From Ascoidea asiatica (Eukaryota > Ascomycota > Saccharomycetes > Ascoideales > Ascoideaceae): a stretch of DNA of 64,000 bases. Of the stretch, positions 9,701-20,629 are shown one piece after another. The notes beneath the pieces were generated by a model. The model saw nothing but the letters and a program-made list of their open reading frames with translations, was not told where the DNA came from and ran no database searches. How positions within the stretch are numbered: position 1 is the stretch's first letter; each line of letters opens with the position of its first letter. Made by a program: the position numbers and the translations under genes. The stretch covers positions 1,463,934 through 1,527,933 of the forward strand of contig BCKQ01000003.1 of NCBI GenBank assembly GCA_001600695.1. The letters run 5' to 3'.

Positions 9701-12700
9701 TTTGGAAATACTTATTGAAGGATAATCATGATTAACATATATCATATTTACAGTGAGAAAATATTAACCCAACATCTGGTCCTTTAAAATGAATAATTTC
9801 ACTCAATTCCTCAATAATAGCTTAATATTTTTTTGTAAGGGTAAAGAAAATATATATGAGCATATTTTAAATCTTGGAGCTAATAATAATTTTTTTGAGA
9901 ATTGATAATTGTTAATAAATTCCATATATTTTTACTCTACAGTAGCAAGAAAAGTTAAAATCTTATTTTGAAGATAGTTAGCTACACTCATTTCTAAATT
10001 TAAATCCATTAACAGCAAACAATTTATTATTATCAAAGAGAAAGCTAAAGATTGAAAATTAAAACTTGAAATGAAATAACAAAATAATTTTAAGCAAGCC
10101 ATATTGTCATCACAATGTGAGCTTAATCGGGAACTGCAAATTTTTTTTTTTCAAATATTGTTGGAATCTTATTTGGAGATTTCAAACATGCATATTACTC
10201 AACTTAACACTTTTTCAATATTTACAATAATACAAAGTTAAATTCGTTCACCTTGGATATTGCTAGAAAATGGAACATTTTAACCCTCAATTTTTGTTAA
10301 AAGAGCAACCTTGATTAATGTTATAAAAAAGTAGTTTTTATGGCTTCGTTTTTCTTACATTTCAAACTCTAAGCTTTTGCTCATCGCCTTTCATGAAAAA
10401 CTAAAATTTTAATAAATGGGTTTTACAATTGTTTTCATTTTCGCTGGACACACAATGTGGATTCAGACTATCACTAAATAAATCTCATTCAAAAATTTAT
10501 AAAAGTAATGTGAATTGAAAATACATTTTTTATTCAAAGTTTCTCTTTATTTGATGATTGATCAATTGATAAAGATATTTTGAAACAATTTTTCACTTAT
10601 GTAATTCTGTAACTGCATTTTAGCAGAATGCCTAGGGGATTAATATGTATTAAGAATAGAAATATGTACACTGTTCAATAATGGTTGCTTATTCATGTTG
10701 TTCTAAATAAAGGATATAATTGGATATTATTTTGTTTCACTATAAAAGTACTTACTATATTATTTTTTTTTATCTTTGGACATATCCACTTTCTTAACTG
10801 TTATTGGAGGATAAACTATTAAAAAAATGTCTATTCAAACTTTCTAGGTGGGCAAGTCAAATATGTTTTTCTTTTCAAAATTTTGCTTTCGATAATGTGA
10901 ATTCAGATTATATTCTTGTTTACCTCTTTTATTTTCCTTTAAAGTCCGAGAAAACTATAAAACCCATATGAACGTAAATGAAATACACATTTCTCTTTGC
11001 TTATCTGAAGGAGCGTGATTATGAAGTCTAATAATATTTTTAAACTTCATCTATGATTCTTCATGCTAAAATCGCAAATGGGAATATCAATGTAAATATA
11101 TATTGTCATAATTATTGCATTAGTAAGTATATAATGATATGACTGAGATTGAAATTCAAGGTGTTTTTAGAGATTATATCTATTCACAGAAATCAAATAA
11201 TCCTGTCAACTTTTGATAACAGGAGATTTTAATTGAAATATCCTTAATAACTTTCAATAGTATTTACTTGAAATTTCAGTAATATCTTTTTTGTGAGAGC
11301 TTGGGAATGGACTTAATTCAAACCCCAAAGAACGCTTTCCGGCTAAAATACTGTACTTTCAAACTAACTTTTGTGATAATAATAATAATAACAATAATAA
11401 TAATATTAGTAATAAGGTGATCAAACCTAGCCAATACTAACATATTGGTCGTCATGGGTAAAAAATATTTTTTCATTAACTTCGTTTTTTACTCGTTTTC
11501 CTTAATTTCTGATGTACTGAAATATATTATTAATTGCACATTTTAGAACTAAATAAATTTTATAGATTATCTTTATCACACTTTATATAACATAGCAATC
11601 ATTGACATTGGCCGGCGATAATTGAAAAAGACTTATAGTTAATTCTAGTGATTCTTGATTTCTGTCTGAGGTCTGATTGGTTTTCTGAAAAATCACAGCT
11701 TGAGAAATAACTCATTGTATAAAATCTCTTTTCATCTTGAAGAAAATTTATAAGCTGTTTTTTTCTGAAAGTAGGATAATAATTTCTGCTATTGAACAAT
11801 TTATGGACTGAAGGTTATACCTAAAGCAAAACTTTCATGTCATTGGATAAAAAAGTTTCTTAGGTTATCTCTATTTAATTTTTATCTTAAGTAAAATTAA
11901 GTTGCAATGAGATATAATATATATTCTATATCAAAAAGTCTAAAGATAAATTCGACTCTTGAAAAAAAAAAACAAAGAAAATTTTAAAATGAAAGCTAAA
12001 TTTAATTAAAAAAAATTTTCTTTTACTATCAAAGATATGATTCATATTTGTTTTTACCTAGATTTACTGTAATTAACCACATTATGTATTGGTTAACGTA
12101 AGTTTCCTTATTCATCTCCTTTTATGTTAATCTCAAAACTCAAGAAATTATTTTTAATATAAATTTTATGAAAACTTGATATTTATATTAACAATAATTT
12201 TACTATACCGAAACCTAAGAAGTTACTATTTAATATATTTTTCAAAATAATAATTATTATTTATTACAGATATATTTGAATATAGGCTACTTCTTGTATA
12301 CTAAATTTTATATTTTTATTTCTGTCTACATTTCAGACATCCAAGCATATTATAATATTTATTTGCTTGGCTATGCTTAAAATATGTTATAAAACAAGAA
12401 ACTAAAGTTATAAGAAAAAACTATTTTGACTGTATCAAATTTGAAAATGATAGGCTCATATCCTCTCTTTTAGGTTTACCTTTATCAATTTTTAATGAGT
12501 TAACTCATTATTACAAAAAATAATATTATCTACCGATATAAGTAAATATATTTATGTTATATAAATCGCTCAAATTCTCTTCCAATTTTTGATATTTTTT
12601 TGAACATTTTATTTTTTCTCTCTTTGTTTGATTGTTTACTATGCAAAAATTTTTAAATTTTTCTTTTAAACTAAAATAATAGAAATAAAGTAGTTTCATG

Positions 12701-12797
12701 TTAAGTTTTATATGTTTGGTTTTTTGAAATATATTATAAAATAATAAGTTATTATCATTAAAGGGAGATATAGTGTAAAAGACTATCAAATATAACA
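6769..12797. other. 6-kb gene desert, candidate regional centromere
   Basis: No frame on either strand holds a recognisable coding sequence over about 6.0 kb, and the longest open frames are under about 100 codons. Other gaps between genes in this window are mostly 0.3-1 kb. The sequence is AT-rich but complex. It has T runs of eight or more at about 7660, 7850, 8700, 9450 and 10140, an AAT/AAC microsatellite at about 11380-11410, and an isolated TACTAAC at 11435-11441. I see no tRNA, LTR-like ends or long inverted repeats by eye. A regional centromere is the main hypothesis. A long non-coding RNA or fully decayed genes are alternatives. Confidence 0.45.
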
Positions 12798-13163
12798 ATG
12801 GGTAAAATGGCAACCACTCAAACAGCAATTATCAGAGTAATTGAGAATAATATTAGAGAAATGGAAAGAAATGCTGAAGAAATGATAGGAGTTTTAGATA
12901 ATCTTAAAGGATGTATTGATGAAGACCCAGAAATGGCAGATTTAATAATTCTACAAATGCAAGAAAAGTTTTCTTATGCCACAGATATTTACCAGCGATT
13001 TAATGGAGTAACAAGAACAATATTTCAAACCACACTTTCAATTGAAGTTAAACAACATGTTTGGGTTCTCAATAGTAGGGGAGAACAGATTCAGCAGAAG
13101 GTTGATGATATTTGGGATGAATTTGGATCCATAACAGGAATACCAGTAGGTGATAAAATGTGA
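12798..13163 (+). CDS. small helical protein of unknown function
   Basis: A clean ATG-initiated frame of 121 codons. The composition (few Asn runs, many E/D/K/Q and hydrophobics in heptad-like spacing) is that of a real, mostly alpha-helical or coiled-coil protein. Segments include AIIRVIENNIREMERNAEEM, IILQMQEKFSYATDIYQRF and GEQIQQKVDDIWDEFG. I do not recognise the family. Its size and helical character would fit a small subunit of a larger complex (kinetochore, BLOC-1, Mediator), but no family-specific motif is visible and I assign none. It sits immediately right of the gene desert, and a 1.6-kb gap follows. An antisense open frame at 12526-12828 overlapping its start is low quality and rejected. 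Confidence 0.65.
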   Translation: MGKMATTQTAIIRVIENNIREMERNAEEMIGVLDNLKGCIDEDPEMADLIILQMQEKFSYATDIYQRFNGVTRTIFQTTLSIEVKQHVWVLNSRGEQIQQKVDDIWDEFGSITGIPVGDKM

Positions 13164-14801
13164 CATTCCTTAAATCTACTTGAATATTCATGGTTTTTTT
13201 TTTTTTAATTATTCTTCACATAACTCATTTGTTTAAGATCTGGTTTTGTTTTCGAATTTATATTACTTCTGAATATCCTTTCAATTGGGTATTTATAATA
13301 ATTGTTTTCATTAAATAACCATTTTCTTAACATTGCTGCTTTTATTCATTTATTATTCTTTCATTTATTAATTTTTTTTTAAAATAATATTGTTTTGGAA
13401 TTGATTTTCTTTTTCTCATTATATAGTTAGGTTTTTTTTTTGGTTAAGTATGTAAATTACTTTTTAGATAGCATTTTATTTTATGATTTTAATTTTTTTG
13501 GTTTTTATTACATTTTATACATTATTATTTCACATATAATTTCAATTATCATTCTATACAATATTTTATAATTGTTTTAATTTTTAAACAACCATCCTTT
13601 GAAAATCTCAAAAAAGTACAATTTAGTAAAATGGCCTCTTATTATTTATAAATTTAAATTAAGTTGGGTTTAAGAAACTATTATTGACAAATTTTGCAAA
13701 AGTGAAAAGCATTTGTTTCATTATAATTATTTTGAGGCTATCGAGAAATATCACCAAGATGAAATTTGATTCAAAATATTATTGGTGTAACTGGGAATTG
13801 TAATTACACTTATTAAAGCTGTTGCAGACAGTTTGAAAAGTATACCAGAAATTGTCTTTACCCTATAAATTATTCATCAAAAAAAGCACCGGCGTTATAG
13901 TTATTAATGTAACGCTAATTAAAGTCATATTCCATATCTAGGCTACTTAAAATTGCGGAATATTAATTGGCAAAGAATTACCAAAAACCAACAAAATATC
14001 ACAAAAACTAACAAAAAATCAGAGAAATTGGTTAGCTGCTTTTAGATTTGAGTAATCACTCAAATCTTAACTCCGGGTGGTCCTACCGATACCCACAGTG
14101 AGCTACAGTAATCAGGTGATCTGGTTATAGTCTGGCCAAAAACAATGGAGCAGTCTTAGGCGAACAGTTGCGGTGTGATAGTATGCAGGATAAAATCTTA
14201 AGCATATTTATGCATTAAAATTATGTCTTACAATGTACATATACTATTAAAAAATTAGGTAAGAAAAACTTTTGTAAAAAGAGATGTGAGAACAAGCAAA
14301 ATATCTTCCTTGAAGCGTTTTAATATGTACTGGATTTGCAGAGATAGGCTCTTTAAAAGTTGGTTAATAATTTTTCTACAGAATGGAAGTGAGGTTATGT
14401 AGAAAAATATTGCTCACAAAGTTTGATCAACTACTTTGTACATCTTCGTGCTTGTTATTATGGCCACCCCATTTATGTTAAACAAAGTACTCCTTAAAAC
14501 ATTTTAGCCGCAAATTCCATGTTGCGGAGTTAATAAATCCGGTAAGGATAAGGTGTTTTAAAAAATAATTCTTTCCATGAACTGGAAAATTACATGGATT
14601 TGAGTTCCGGTAAAATATATCTCGTGACTGGAGTTTTCACCGACTTTTAAATATTATTTTTTTAATAATGCAATTGTAGTTTGAATTGAATAAAATGAAA
14701 TAAAAATAAATAGAGAATAAATTTAAGACTTTTGGTGCCTTCATTAATGATAATTAATACTTCTCAGTGCACTCATTTTATGTTTTGTTAATATTGCAAA
14801 C
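13164..14801. other. 1.6-kb non-coding region upstream of RTC6
   Basis: No coding frame is supported. The first half (about 13180-13640) is T-rich 3' flank. The second half contains a G+C-rich block with a strong hairpin (listed separately). The last about 200 bases before 14802 are probably the RTC6 promoter. Confidence 0.5.
13860..14560. ncRNA. candidate structured non-coding RNA region (strand unknown)
   Basis: Within AT-rich surroundings, about 14070-14190 is close to balanced base composition. A perfect 10-bp stem with a 4-nt loop (14046-14069, AGATTTGAGT/ACTCAAATCT) lies beside it. Further G+C-rich patches occur at about 13890-13915 (CACCGGCG...AACGC) and 14510-14550. There is no open frame. 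I compared it from memory with 5S rRNA, SRP RNA, RNase P/MRP, U1-U6 and U3 and found no convincing match, and no tRNA A/B boxes. The limits are approximate and an RNA gene is only one explanation; an old mobile-element fragment is another. Confidence 0.25.
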
Positions 14802-15158
14802 ATGTTCGCTTCTTTAATCCGAAACCGTCTTCCCCAAGTTTCAAGATCTTTTGGTGTTGGCTTAAGTAATAATCCATTAATCTCTTCTTCATTCAAATCA
14901 AATAATTTCATTCAATCTGCTTTGATAAGGGGATTTAAAGTCAGAACATCTGTAAAAAAGTTTTGTAATGATTGCTATGTAAGTATTTTGGTGTTTTTTT
15001 TCTTGTTTGTTAAGGTGCAAACTTGGGTATTTTTATGAAGAGCAAATTGTCTTACTAACTTATATTTTTTTCTATATAATGATTAGATCGTGAGAAGAAA
15101 AGGAAGGGTATATATTTTTTGCAAATCAAATAAAAAACATAAACAAAGACAAGGCTAA
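14802..15158 (+). CDS. RTC6: mitochondrial ribosomal protein bL36m, with one intron
   Basis: Two exons, 14802-14978 and 15087-15158, encode an 82-residue precursor of the mitochondrial large-subunit protein bL36m (Rtc6). Exon 1 holds the mitochondrial presequence (MFASLIRNRLPQVSRSFG...) and the start of the L36 domain, GFKVRTSVKKFCNDCY. Exon 2 supplies IVRRKGRVYIFCKSNKKHKQ and ends RQG. The Cys residues of FCNDCY and IFCKSN, with the following His, form the expected zinc-ribbon ligand set. The splice is phase 0 after the Tyr codon, exactly where the family continues with IVRRKGR. Read without splicing, the frame runs into the intron and stops at about 15038, losing half of the domain. Confidence 0.93.
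14979..15086 (+). other. spliceosomal intron in RTC6
   Basis: This 108-nt intron has donor GTAAGT at 14979, a perfect yeast branch-point heptamer TACTAAC at 15053-15059, a T-rich stretch, and acceptor TAG ending at 15086. It interrupts the bL36m domain in phase 0. Confidence 0.93.
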
Positions 15159-15265
15159 GAGTGCATTCAATTTTCTGAAATCAATCATCATGTAATTTTC
15201 CAATAATATCTATTTTCACTTGTATATAATGAAATACTGTTATTCTACTTTCAATTCATAAGTAT

Positions 15266-18200
15266 CTAATTTTTAATTTTCCATATAGACAAACCTGTTC
15301 CTCCAATTACACAAAAATTCTCGTCATTCAAATTAAAACTGGCTAAACATCCTGTATCGGCAACCGTAGTATACTTAGCGTAATTTGAATACAAAATTTC
15401 AGTTTCCTTTTTTTCAAAATTAATATCCCAAAGTTTTACTGTTTGATCAACACTGGCTACAAGATATTTCAATTCATTTGACAAGTGAACTTTAGATATT
15501 GAGGTTATTGTAGAAGAAGCTGCATTTTTTATAAACGCTTTAACTTCAAACTTCTCTTTATCATGTTCCTCTGAGTCATCGATTGAAAATGTAGAAAACC
15601 CTAATCCATTGTCATCACCTCCAGTTATAATTGCAAAACAAGTTTTATCTGAATCATTTTTCTTATCAATTAAATTAACTTCAAAAGCTTTTATACTATT
15701 TTGGTGAATCATTTGTCTAATTAATATTTTTGATAACTTCTTGGCTTCATAGTTCACTTTATCTTTCTTTTGAATAAGATTCGACTTTTCTATACAAGAT
15801 TCATATTCATTTACTAAAATCTCAGTGCTAATATCATAAATCACTAAATGACCATCTGTCGATACTATTATCAAGTAAATATTTTTTACACTTAAAATTA
15901 ATTTAGTATCTAAGATACAACATGTTTTATAAATACCTTCAAGTAAAAGCAGAAAATTTCTTTTTTCAATATTATAATGAAAAACTTTGAGTGATGAATC
16001 CGAGTATACAATAGAAAATAGAAAACCTATTAATTTTCTTTCCACTGAAAATATTTTAACCGAATCAAAACTCATTATACGAAGATCCGGGTTATTTGAA
16101 AATGGTTTTAGCTGATCATATAAACTAATAAAAGGAGTTAATTCATTTGCATCATTTTGTATCCTCCAAATGAAAAATTCCTCTCTTGCAGCTGAGGAAC
16201 ATGCAAATTCTTCACTTATGAATTTGATTTTTTGCAAGCCAGAAACATGAAATCTTTCAAACCAACAATTTATTATACATCCATTTTCAAAAACTTTCGA
16301 TAAGCAAACTGTAGTATCTTCAGATGCCGAAAGCATTAATTTATAGTTTAGGTTTTTTCCTTCAATAGATTTTGTAGAATAATTCTTTGGCGAAATTGTT
16401 ACATCTCTTATTTCTCTTCCATGAGTACCATTCAACAAAGTATAGGAGTCAAAGTTTAAACTATCTTCATATCCAAAAGAAGTAACAAATAAAGAATTAC
16501 TCTTAATATAAATAAATTTTCCTTTTGGTATTTCATTTCTTTTTTTATGATTATTCTCAAGTACTAACTTCCATATTCTATGAGCTCCTCCACATAAAAC
16601 ATTCCATATCTCTGAATTTTTGGTTTCATTATACAAGAAAAAGTGATTAGATTTAAAGCCACAAAAAACTAAATCATTATTCGAAACTGTACCAGTTTCA
16701 CAACCTTTGAGATTATCAAGTTGTGAAACAATGGGAATATCAAATGAACCTTCAAGAAAGCCACCTTTTGTAGTTCTATTTTCGTGCATAATCTCAATAG
16801 AATATAAAGATCTTTTATTATCATTGAAAATAGTTTTAAAGCCACTAATTATATATGAAATTTCCATGGAACTTATAAATTCATTTCGAGAAATCTTTAA
16901 AGAAATATAAGTACCATCACGAATAAGGAGTTGTAATATTAAAGATTTATTACTGATTATTCTTATTATATTAATTTTGGAAATGGTATCACCTTGACAT
17001 ATTTTCTTCCAAGTCTGTGGTATTTCTTTTGGATTAGAGATATCATATATTGAAAATGTTGTGTATCTTGAGCCTAAAATTAACCAATTATTTTCACTGA
17101 TGTATTTGAGAGAAGTTATTATAAACTGTTTCTCTGTCTTTGGTTTCAGAAGAATAATATCTTCATTCTCAACATAGTTGAGAGTCTCTAGATTCAAATT
17201 TCGGATTAAATATGGGTCTTTAGGATTAGGAGATTCGAATAAAATAGATAAAATATTAGATTTAATGTCCAAGCAAAAAGAATTGGTTATGTTAGCCTTC
17301 AATGACTTTTTTTGTTCTTCATTAAGTACATTGATTTTTTTTTTTGTTAAAATTTTTAGATCATCTCCAAATACAAAGATAAACTCTTCACCCTTATTAT
17401 TTGTTATTAAAACATAATATTTTTGACTGTGGTAAGCATGGGTTATTGAATAGTTTCCGTTGGAAAAACTTCCTTCTTTATGTATAAACTCAAAAGATTC
17501 AGAGTTATTTTTTATTAAAAATAAGTTTCCCAAAGATGATATAACCAAAATCCCGGAAGTTTTGAGAGCAATAAAATTCTTTATGGATTCTCCTTTGACT
17601 ATAATTGTCTTTGTTGTTTGACCGATTTTCTCTAGAGAATATTCAATTGAATGTAAAGTTGAGTTGGTTGAGGAAGAATCAGCTAAGTTGAATAAAGATA
17701 CTTTTCCATCATTTCCTCCAGTGACAGATAATAACTCACCTTCTTCAATATCACAACTCCATACATGTCTTCCTGTATGAGTTTCAATTGAGCGAATACA
17801 GCGAAGATCAAAACTTTCATTTTTATTTTCAGTGATTTTCCAAGTTTTCAAAGTTAAATCTTCCGAACAGCTTAAAATTTGAGAATCATTATCGAAAAAA
17901 GACAAATACCAAATTCTTGCACCATGTCCCCATCCAGTCGCAAGATTTTTTCCGGTCTTGAAATCCCATATTTTGATAGATCTATCATCAGAGCACGAAA
18001 CTAATCTATCACCAGAATTATTGAATTTGATTCCAAAAATTGATCCTTCATGACCAATTAAATTGTGCAATATTTTAGTAGAGAATAGATCCCAAATGAC
18101 TATACCATCAAGAACAGTTCCTGCACAAATAGTGACAGACTCTTTTTGAACTTTTATAGACCCGGAATAGAGAATTGATTTCTTAGAGCATGATTTTGAA

Positions 18201-18631
18201 TAATTTAAAATTAATGAATTTTCTGAATATTTTATAGATATCAAAATATTGTGAGCTGTTAATAGATATATTTCATTATCAGTTTCATGAGTAAAACTAA
18301 ACTCAACTGACATTATCCAATCACTGCATGCTTTTTCATTTTTTGACAAATCAAACCATTTTTTCTCAGCTAATAGCTGGTCCAAAACATAGAGACAAAA
18401 ACTCCTTCCTCCATAGAAAATAACTTTACCAAATCTTATTGTTATTCCATGAATTTTGTTTTTCGAAAATATCCTTACTGAGTTAATTAAAGTGTTTGTT
18501 TTATAATTGATTATTCTTAGATATGGGCCTGCCCCAACAAACAAAAACGGCGTTCTAGGTACAAATTTCAAAGCAGTTATAGGACCTTCATGATTGATAT
18601 CTTCAAAGTAATTTCGATTTTTTTCTACCAT
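15266..18631 (-). CDS. RTT10: WD40 protein Rtt10 (WDR6 homologue), partner of tRNA methyltransferase Trm7
   Basis: The product (1121 aa) is a large multi-WD40 protein. Family members bind Trm7/FTSJ1 and direct 2'-O-methylation of position 34 in the tRNA anticodon loop. The diagnostic N-terminal region is present: VGAGPYLRIINYKT, then GHEGSIFGIKF, DDRSIKIWDF, GWGHGARIWYL and ETHTGRHVWSC. Further WD-like repeats run to the end, with a late VASVDQTVKLWDI near the C-terminus. Length is close to S. cerevisiae Rtt10 (1013 aa). The ATG at 18631 (MVEKNRNYFEDINHEGPITALKF) leads straight into the first blade. It shares a 0.4-kb promoter region with DOC1, and its 3' end lies about 0.1 kb from that of RTC6. 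Confidence 0.92.
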   Translation of the reverse strand: MVEKNRNYFEDINHEGPITALKFVPRTPFLFVGAGPYLRIINYKTNTLINSVRIFSKNKIHGITIRFGKVIFYGGRSFCLYVLDQLLAEKKWFDLSKNEKACSDWIMSVEFSFTHETDNEIYLLTAHNILISIKYSENSLILNYSKSCSKKSILYSGSIKVQKESVTICAGTVLDGIVIWDLFSTKILHNLIGHEGSIFGIKFNNSGDRLVSCSDDRSIKIWDFKTGKNLATGWGHGARIWYLSFFDNDSQILSCSEDLTLKTWKITENKNESFDLRCIRSIETHTGRHVWSCDIEEGELLSVTGGNDGKVSLFNLADSSSTNSTLHSIEYSLEKIGQTTKTIIVKGESIKNFIALKTSGILVISSLGNLFLIKNNSESFEFIHKEGSFSNGNYSITHAYHSQKYYVLITNNKGEEFIFVFGDDLKILTKKKINVLNEEQKKSLKANITNSFCLDIKSNILSILFESPNPKDPYLIRNLNLETLNYVENEDIILLKPKTEKQFIITSLKYISENNWLILGSRYTTFSIYDISNPKEIPQTWKKICQGDTISKINIIRIISNKSLILQLLIRDGTYISLKISRNEFISSMEISYIISGFKTIFNDNKRSLYSIEIMHENRTTKGGFLEGSFDIPIVSQLDNLKGCETGTVSNNDLVFCGFKSNHFFLYNETKNSEIWNVLCGGAHRIWKLVLENNHKKRNEIPKGKFIYIKSNSLFVTSFGYEDSLNFDSYTLLNGTHGREIRDVTISPKNYSTKSIEGKNLNYKLMLSASEDTTVCLSKVFENGCIINCWFERFHVSGLQKIKFISEEFACSSAAREEFFIWRIQNDANELTPFISLYDQLKPFSNNPDLRIMSFDSVKIFSVERKLIGFLFSIVYSDSSLKVFHYNIEKRNFLLLLEGIYKTCCILDTKLILSVKNIYLIIVSTDGHLVIYDISTEILVNEYESCIEKSNLIQKKDKVNYEAKKLSKILIRQMIHQNSIKAFEVNLIDKKNDSDKTCFAIITGGDDNGLGFSTFSIDDSEEHDKEKFEVKAFIKNAASSTITSISKVHLSNELKYLVASVDQTVKLWDINFEKKETEILYSNYAKYTTVADTGCLASFNLNDENFCVIGGTGLSIWKIKN

Positions 18632-19028
18632 CTCTGTTCAATTTTCAAAAAGAATTTATTTTGATATTTTTCAAGTGTGATAATACAGATTCTAAGTATA
18701 AATTTTATCTACAAGATGCCCAAAATAAAAAATTTCACATTATTTCATCAATAATCTGGTTTAAATTTCAAAAACTTTTTATTTTTCAGTTGTTACCCTG
18801 CTTTTTATTTTAGATTTTCCATCTTTAATAACCTTAATCTTTATTCCTTCTTTGTTTTGTTACTTGGCATTGTTGATATTTTATTTCAAAAGCAATTCAT
18901 TCAAAAAGGAATAAAATAGAAATAAAGACAAATTAAATTATAATCCATTAAAAAAGCCTCTCTTAAGAGTTTTATATCATTAAAAAATCTCATAAGGTTA
19001 AATATCATAGTTCTTTTTTGTTTCGGCG
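18632..19028. promoter_or_regulatory. divergent promoter region, RTT10 / DOC1
   Basis: AT-rich bidirectional promoter space of about 0.4 kb. I see no clear factor-binding motif or further gene. Confidence 0.5.
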
Positions 19029-19844
19029 ATGGAAAGGCATATAAACGCCAGTGGCTTTAGTATCGAAGATTCAGAAGATGATACCCCATTTTCAAGAATT
19101 ATTCCGAGTAGCTCAATTATTCAACCTGAAAATCAAACAGGAGCAATTGATCAAGATTCAGAAATGAACATTGGTCAAGAGGCAATTCTGAATGACAATG
19201 AACAGGAAGGGGAATCTGGAGGGAATGAGGACGATGAAGAAATGGAAGCTCCACCTGCCGAAGGATTTCTATCAGGTATTAGAAAAGTGGAAGCCAAAGG
19301 GCTTATTGACATTGGAAATCTTGCATCCTGGAAATTATCATCTCATAAATCAGGATGTGGAATAAAACAATTGCGTGATGATAATCAAAATACATATTGG
19401 CAGTCAGATGGGGTTCAGCCTCATTTTATAAATATACATTTTGCCAAAAGAGTTTCAATAAAACAGCTATCTTTATATTGTAATTATAATGCTGATGAAA
19501 GTTATACTCCTTCAAAAATAAAAGTATTAGCTGGCCATGGCCTTCATGATTTAATTGAAGTGTCATCTGTAAACTTGGAAGAACCTAGAGGCTGGATACA
19601 TATGCTGTTTGAAAATATTAGTAAAGATGGTCTACTTAAGTGCTTTTTTTTAAAAGTTTTGATAGTAGCAAATCATCAAAATGGTAAAGATACTCATCTT
19701 AGAGCTGTGAAAATTTTCAGCCCAGTAAGTAAAAGTAGTATGGAAATAGAGCATCAAGCTTCTAAAGTGAAAGTAAGCCAGCCAAATATTCTTACAATTC
19801 CTTTTTCTTCAATCAAATTTATCAGTGAATCTACAGTTAGATAA
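19029..19844 (+). CDS. DOC1: anaphase-promoting complex subunit Doc1/Apc10
   Basis: The product (271 aa) is the processivity subunit of the APC/C ubiquitin ligase, which with the coactivator binds D-box substrates. The DOC domain (about 95-240) is clear: ASWKLSSHKSGCGIKQLRDD, then NTYWQSDGVQPHFINIHF, PSKIKVLAGHG, EPRGWIHM and VLIVANHQNGKDTHLRAVKIFSP. The protein ends in STVR, consistent with the Ile-Arg-type tail by which Apc10 docks onto a Cdc27 TPR groove. An acidic N-terminal extension of about 90 residues (NEQEGESGGNEDDEEMEAPP) is not part of the domain. It is slightly longer than S. cerevisiae Doc1. Start at the ATG at 19029. Confidence 0.94.
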   Translation: MERHINASGFSIEDSEDDTPFSRIIPSSSIIQPENQTGAIDQDSEMNIGQEAILNDNEQEGESGGNEDDEEMEAPPAEGFLSGIRKVEAKGLIDIGNLASWKLSSHKSGCGIKQLRDDNQNTYWQSDGVQPHFINIHFAKRVSIKQLSLYCNYNADESYTPSKIKVLAGHGLHDLIEVSSVNLEEPRGWIHMLFENISKDGLLKCFFLKVLIVANHQNGKDTHLRAVKIFSPVSKSSMEIEHQASKVKVSQPNILTIPFSSIKFISESTVR

Positions 19845-20629
19845 ATCTGATAAACTGTTTTAACTCATTTACTTCAAAATTGAATAACTATTTGTTAATT
19901 TGGGTTGAGTGCAACACGGCTAATTGTAAAAAAAAATTTAATTTTGCAAGATTAATATTGAGGCGTCTAGTTGAATAAAAATTGCTATAAAGGAAAATCT
20001 TGACATAAAAGAATAGATAATGTATTATTGTGTGCATATTATATAGATACTGTCTACCACTAGAAATTTGTTTCAGAGAAAGAGATAATATGAACAAAAA
20101 ACTCTTGCTATAAAATATATAAAAGAGAGTAAGTTCAATATTGTTTGATCTCAAGTGTCTCTATTGTTCAAAATTATTATAATATTAAATGATTCTTAGT
20201 TGATATTATTGTAGCTTACTTGTACTGGTTCATTCATATTACAGTATGTTCAATATTATGGTTTGTGTCTTGAAATACACTAAGAATATCTCTCGGTAAA
20301 TTAATTGCTTTTAGGGTTCAAATTTCAAATTTCAAATTTTATTTTAACTTTTTGTAAACCTCTTCAAAAAAAAATTTTGAAAATCGGAAAATTATCGATA
20401 TGTAAAGTATTTTCTGAAATAATGGTCTGATTTAGACTTCATGAATGAAGATCTTGTTGAGATTATTCATTAATCATAAACTTCCAAAACTTTCAAATTG
20501 AAAGAAATTAGAAATTTTTGATCATTTCTCAAAAAAATTCAAATCAGATTATTTGAATAATGAGAAAATAAAACTCCAAAATTACTTTTTATCTACTTTT
20601 CGTATTAGACTTATAATATAAATACCATA
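19845..20629. other. intergenic region DOC1 / F-box-JmjC gene
   Basis: DOC1 terminator and promoter of the next gene. It includes a short tandem CAAATTT run at about 20325-20342. No gene or RNA is recognised. Confidence 0.5.

Noticed and set aside
11435-11441. TACTAAC branch-point heptamer in the desert
   Set aside because: No matching GTATGT-type donor at a suitable distance and no exon-like sequence on either side.
11599-11799. 66-codon minus-strand frame in the gene desert
   Set aside because: Isolated, short, non-ATG-supported context and no motif; expected by chance in 6 kb.
12526-12828. 100-codon minus-strand frame overlapping the start of the small helical gene
   Set aside because: Phe/Tyr/Lys-rich AT translation with no domain; the opposing plus-strand gene is much more protein-like.
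14040-14190. Telomerase RNA, 5S rRNA, SRP RNA, RNase P/MRP or snRNA identity for the G+C-rich block
   Set aside because: No template repeat or family-specific conserved motif could be matched by eye, so it is kept only as an unnamed candidate.
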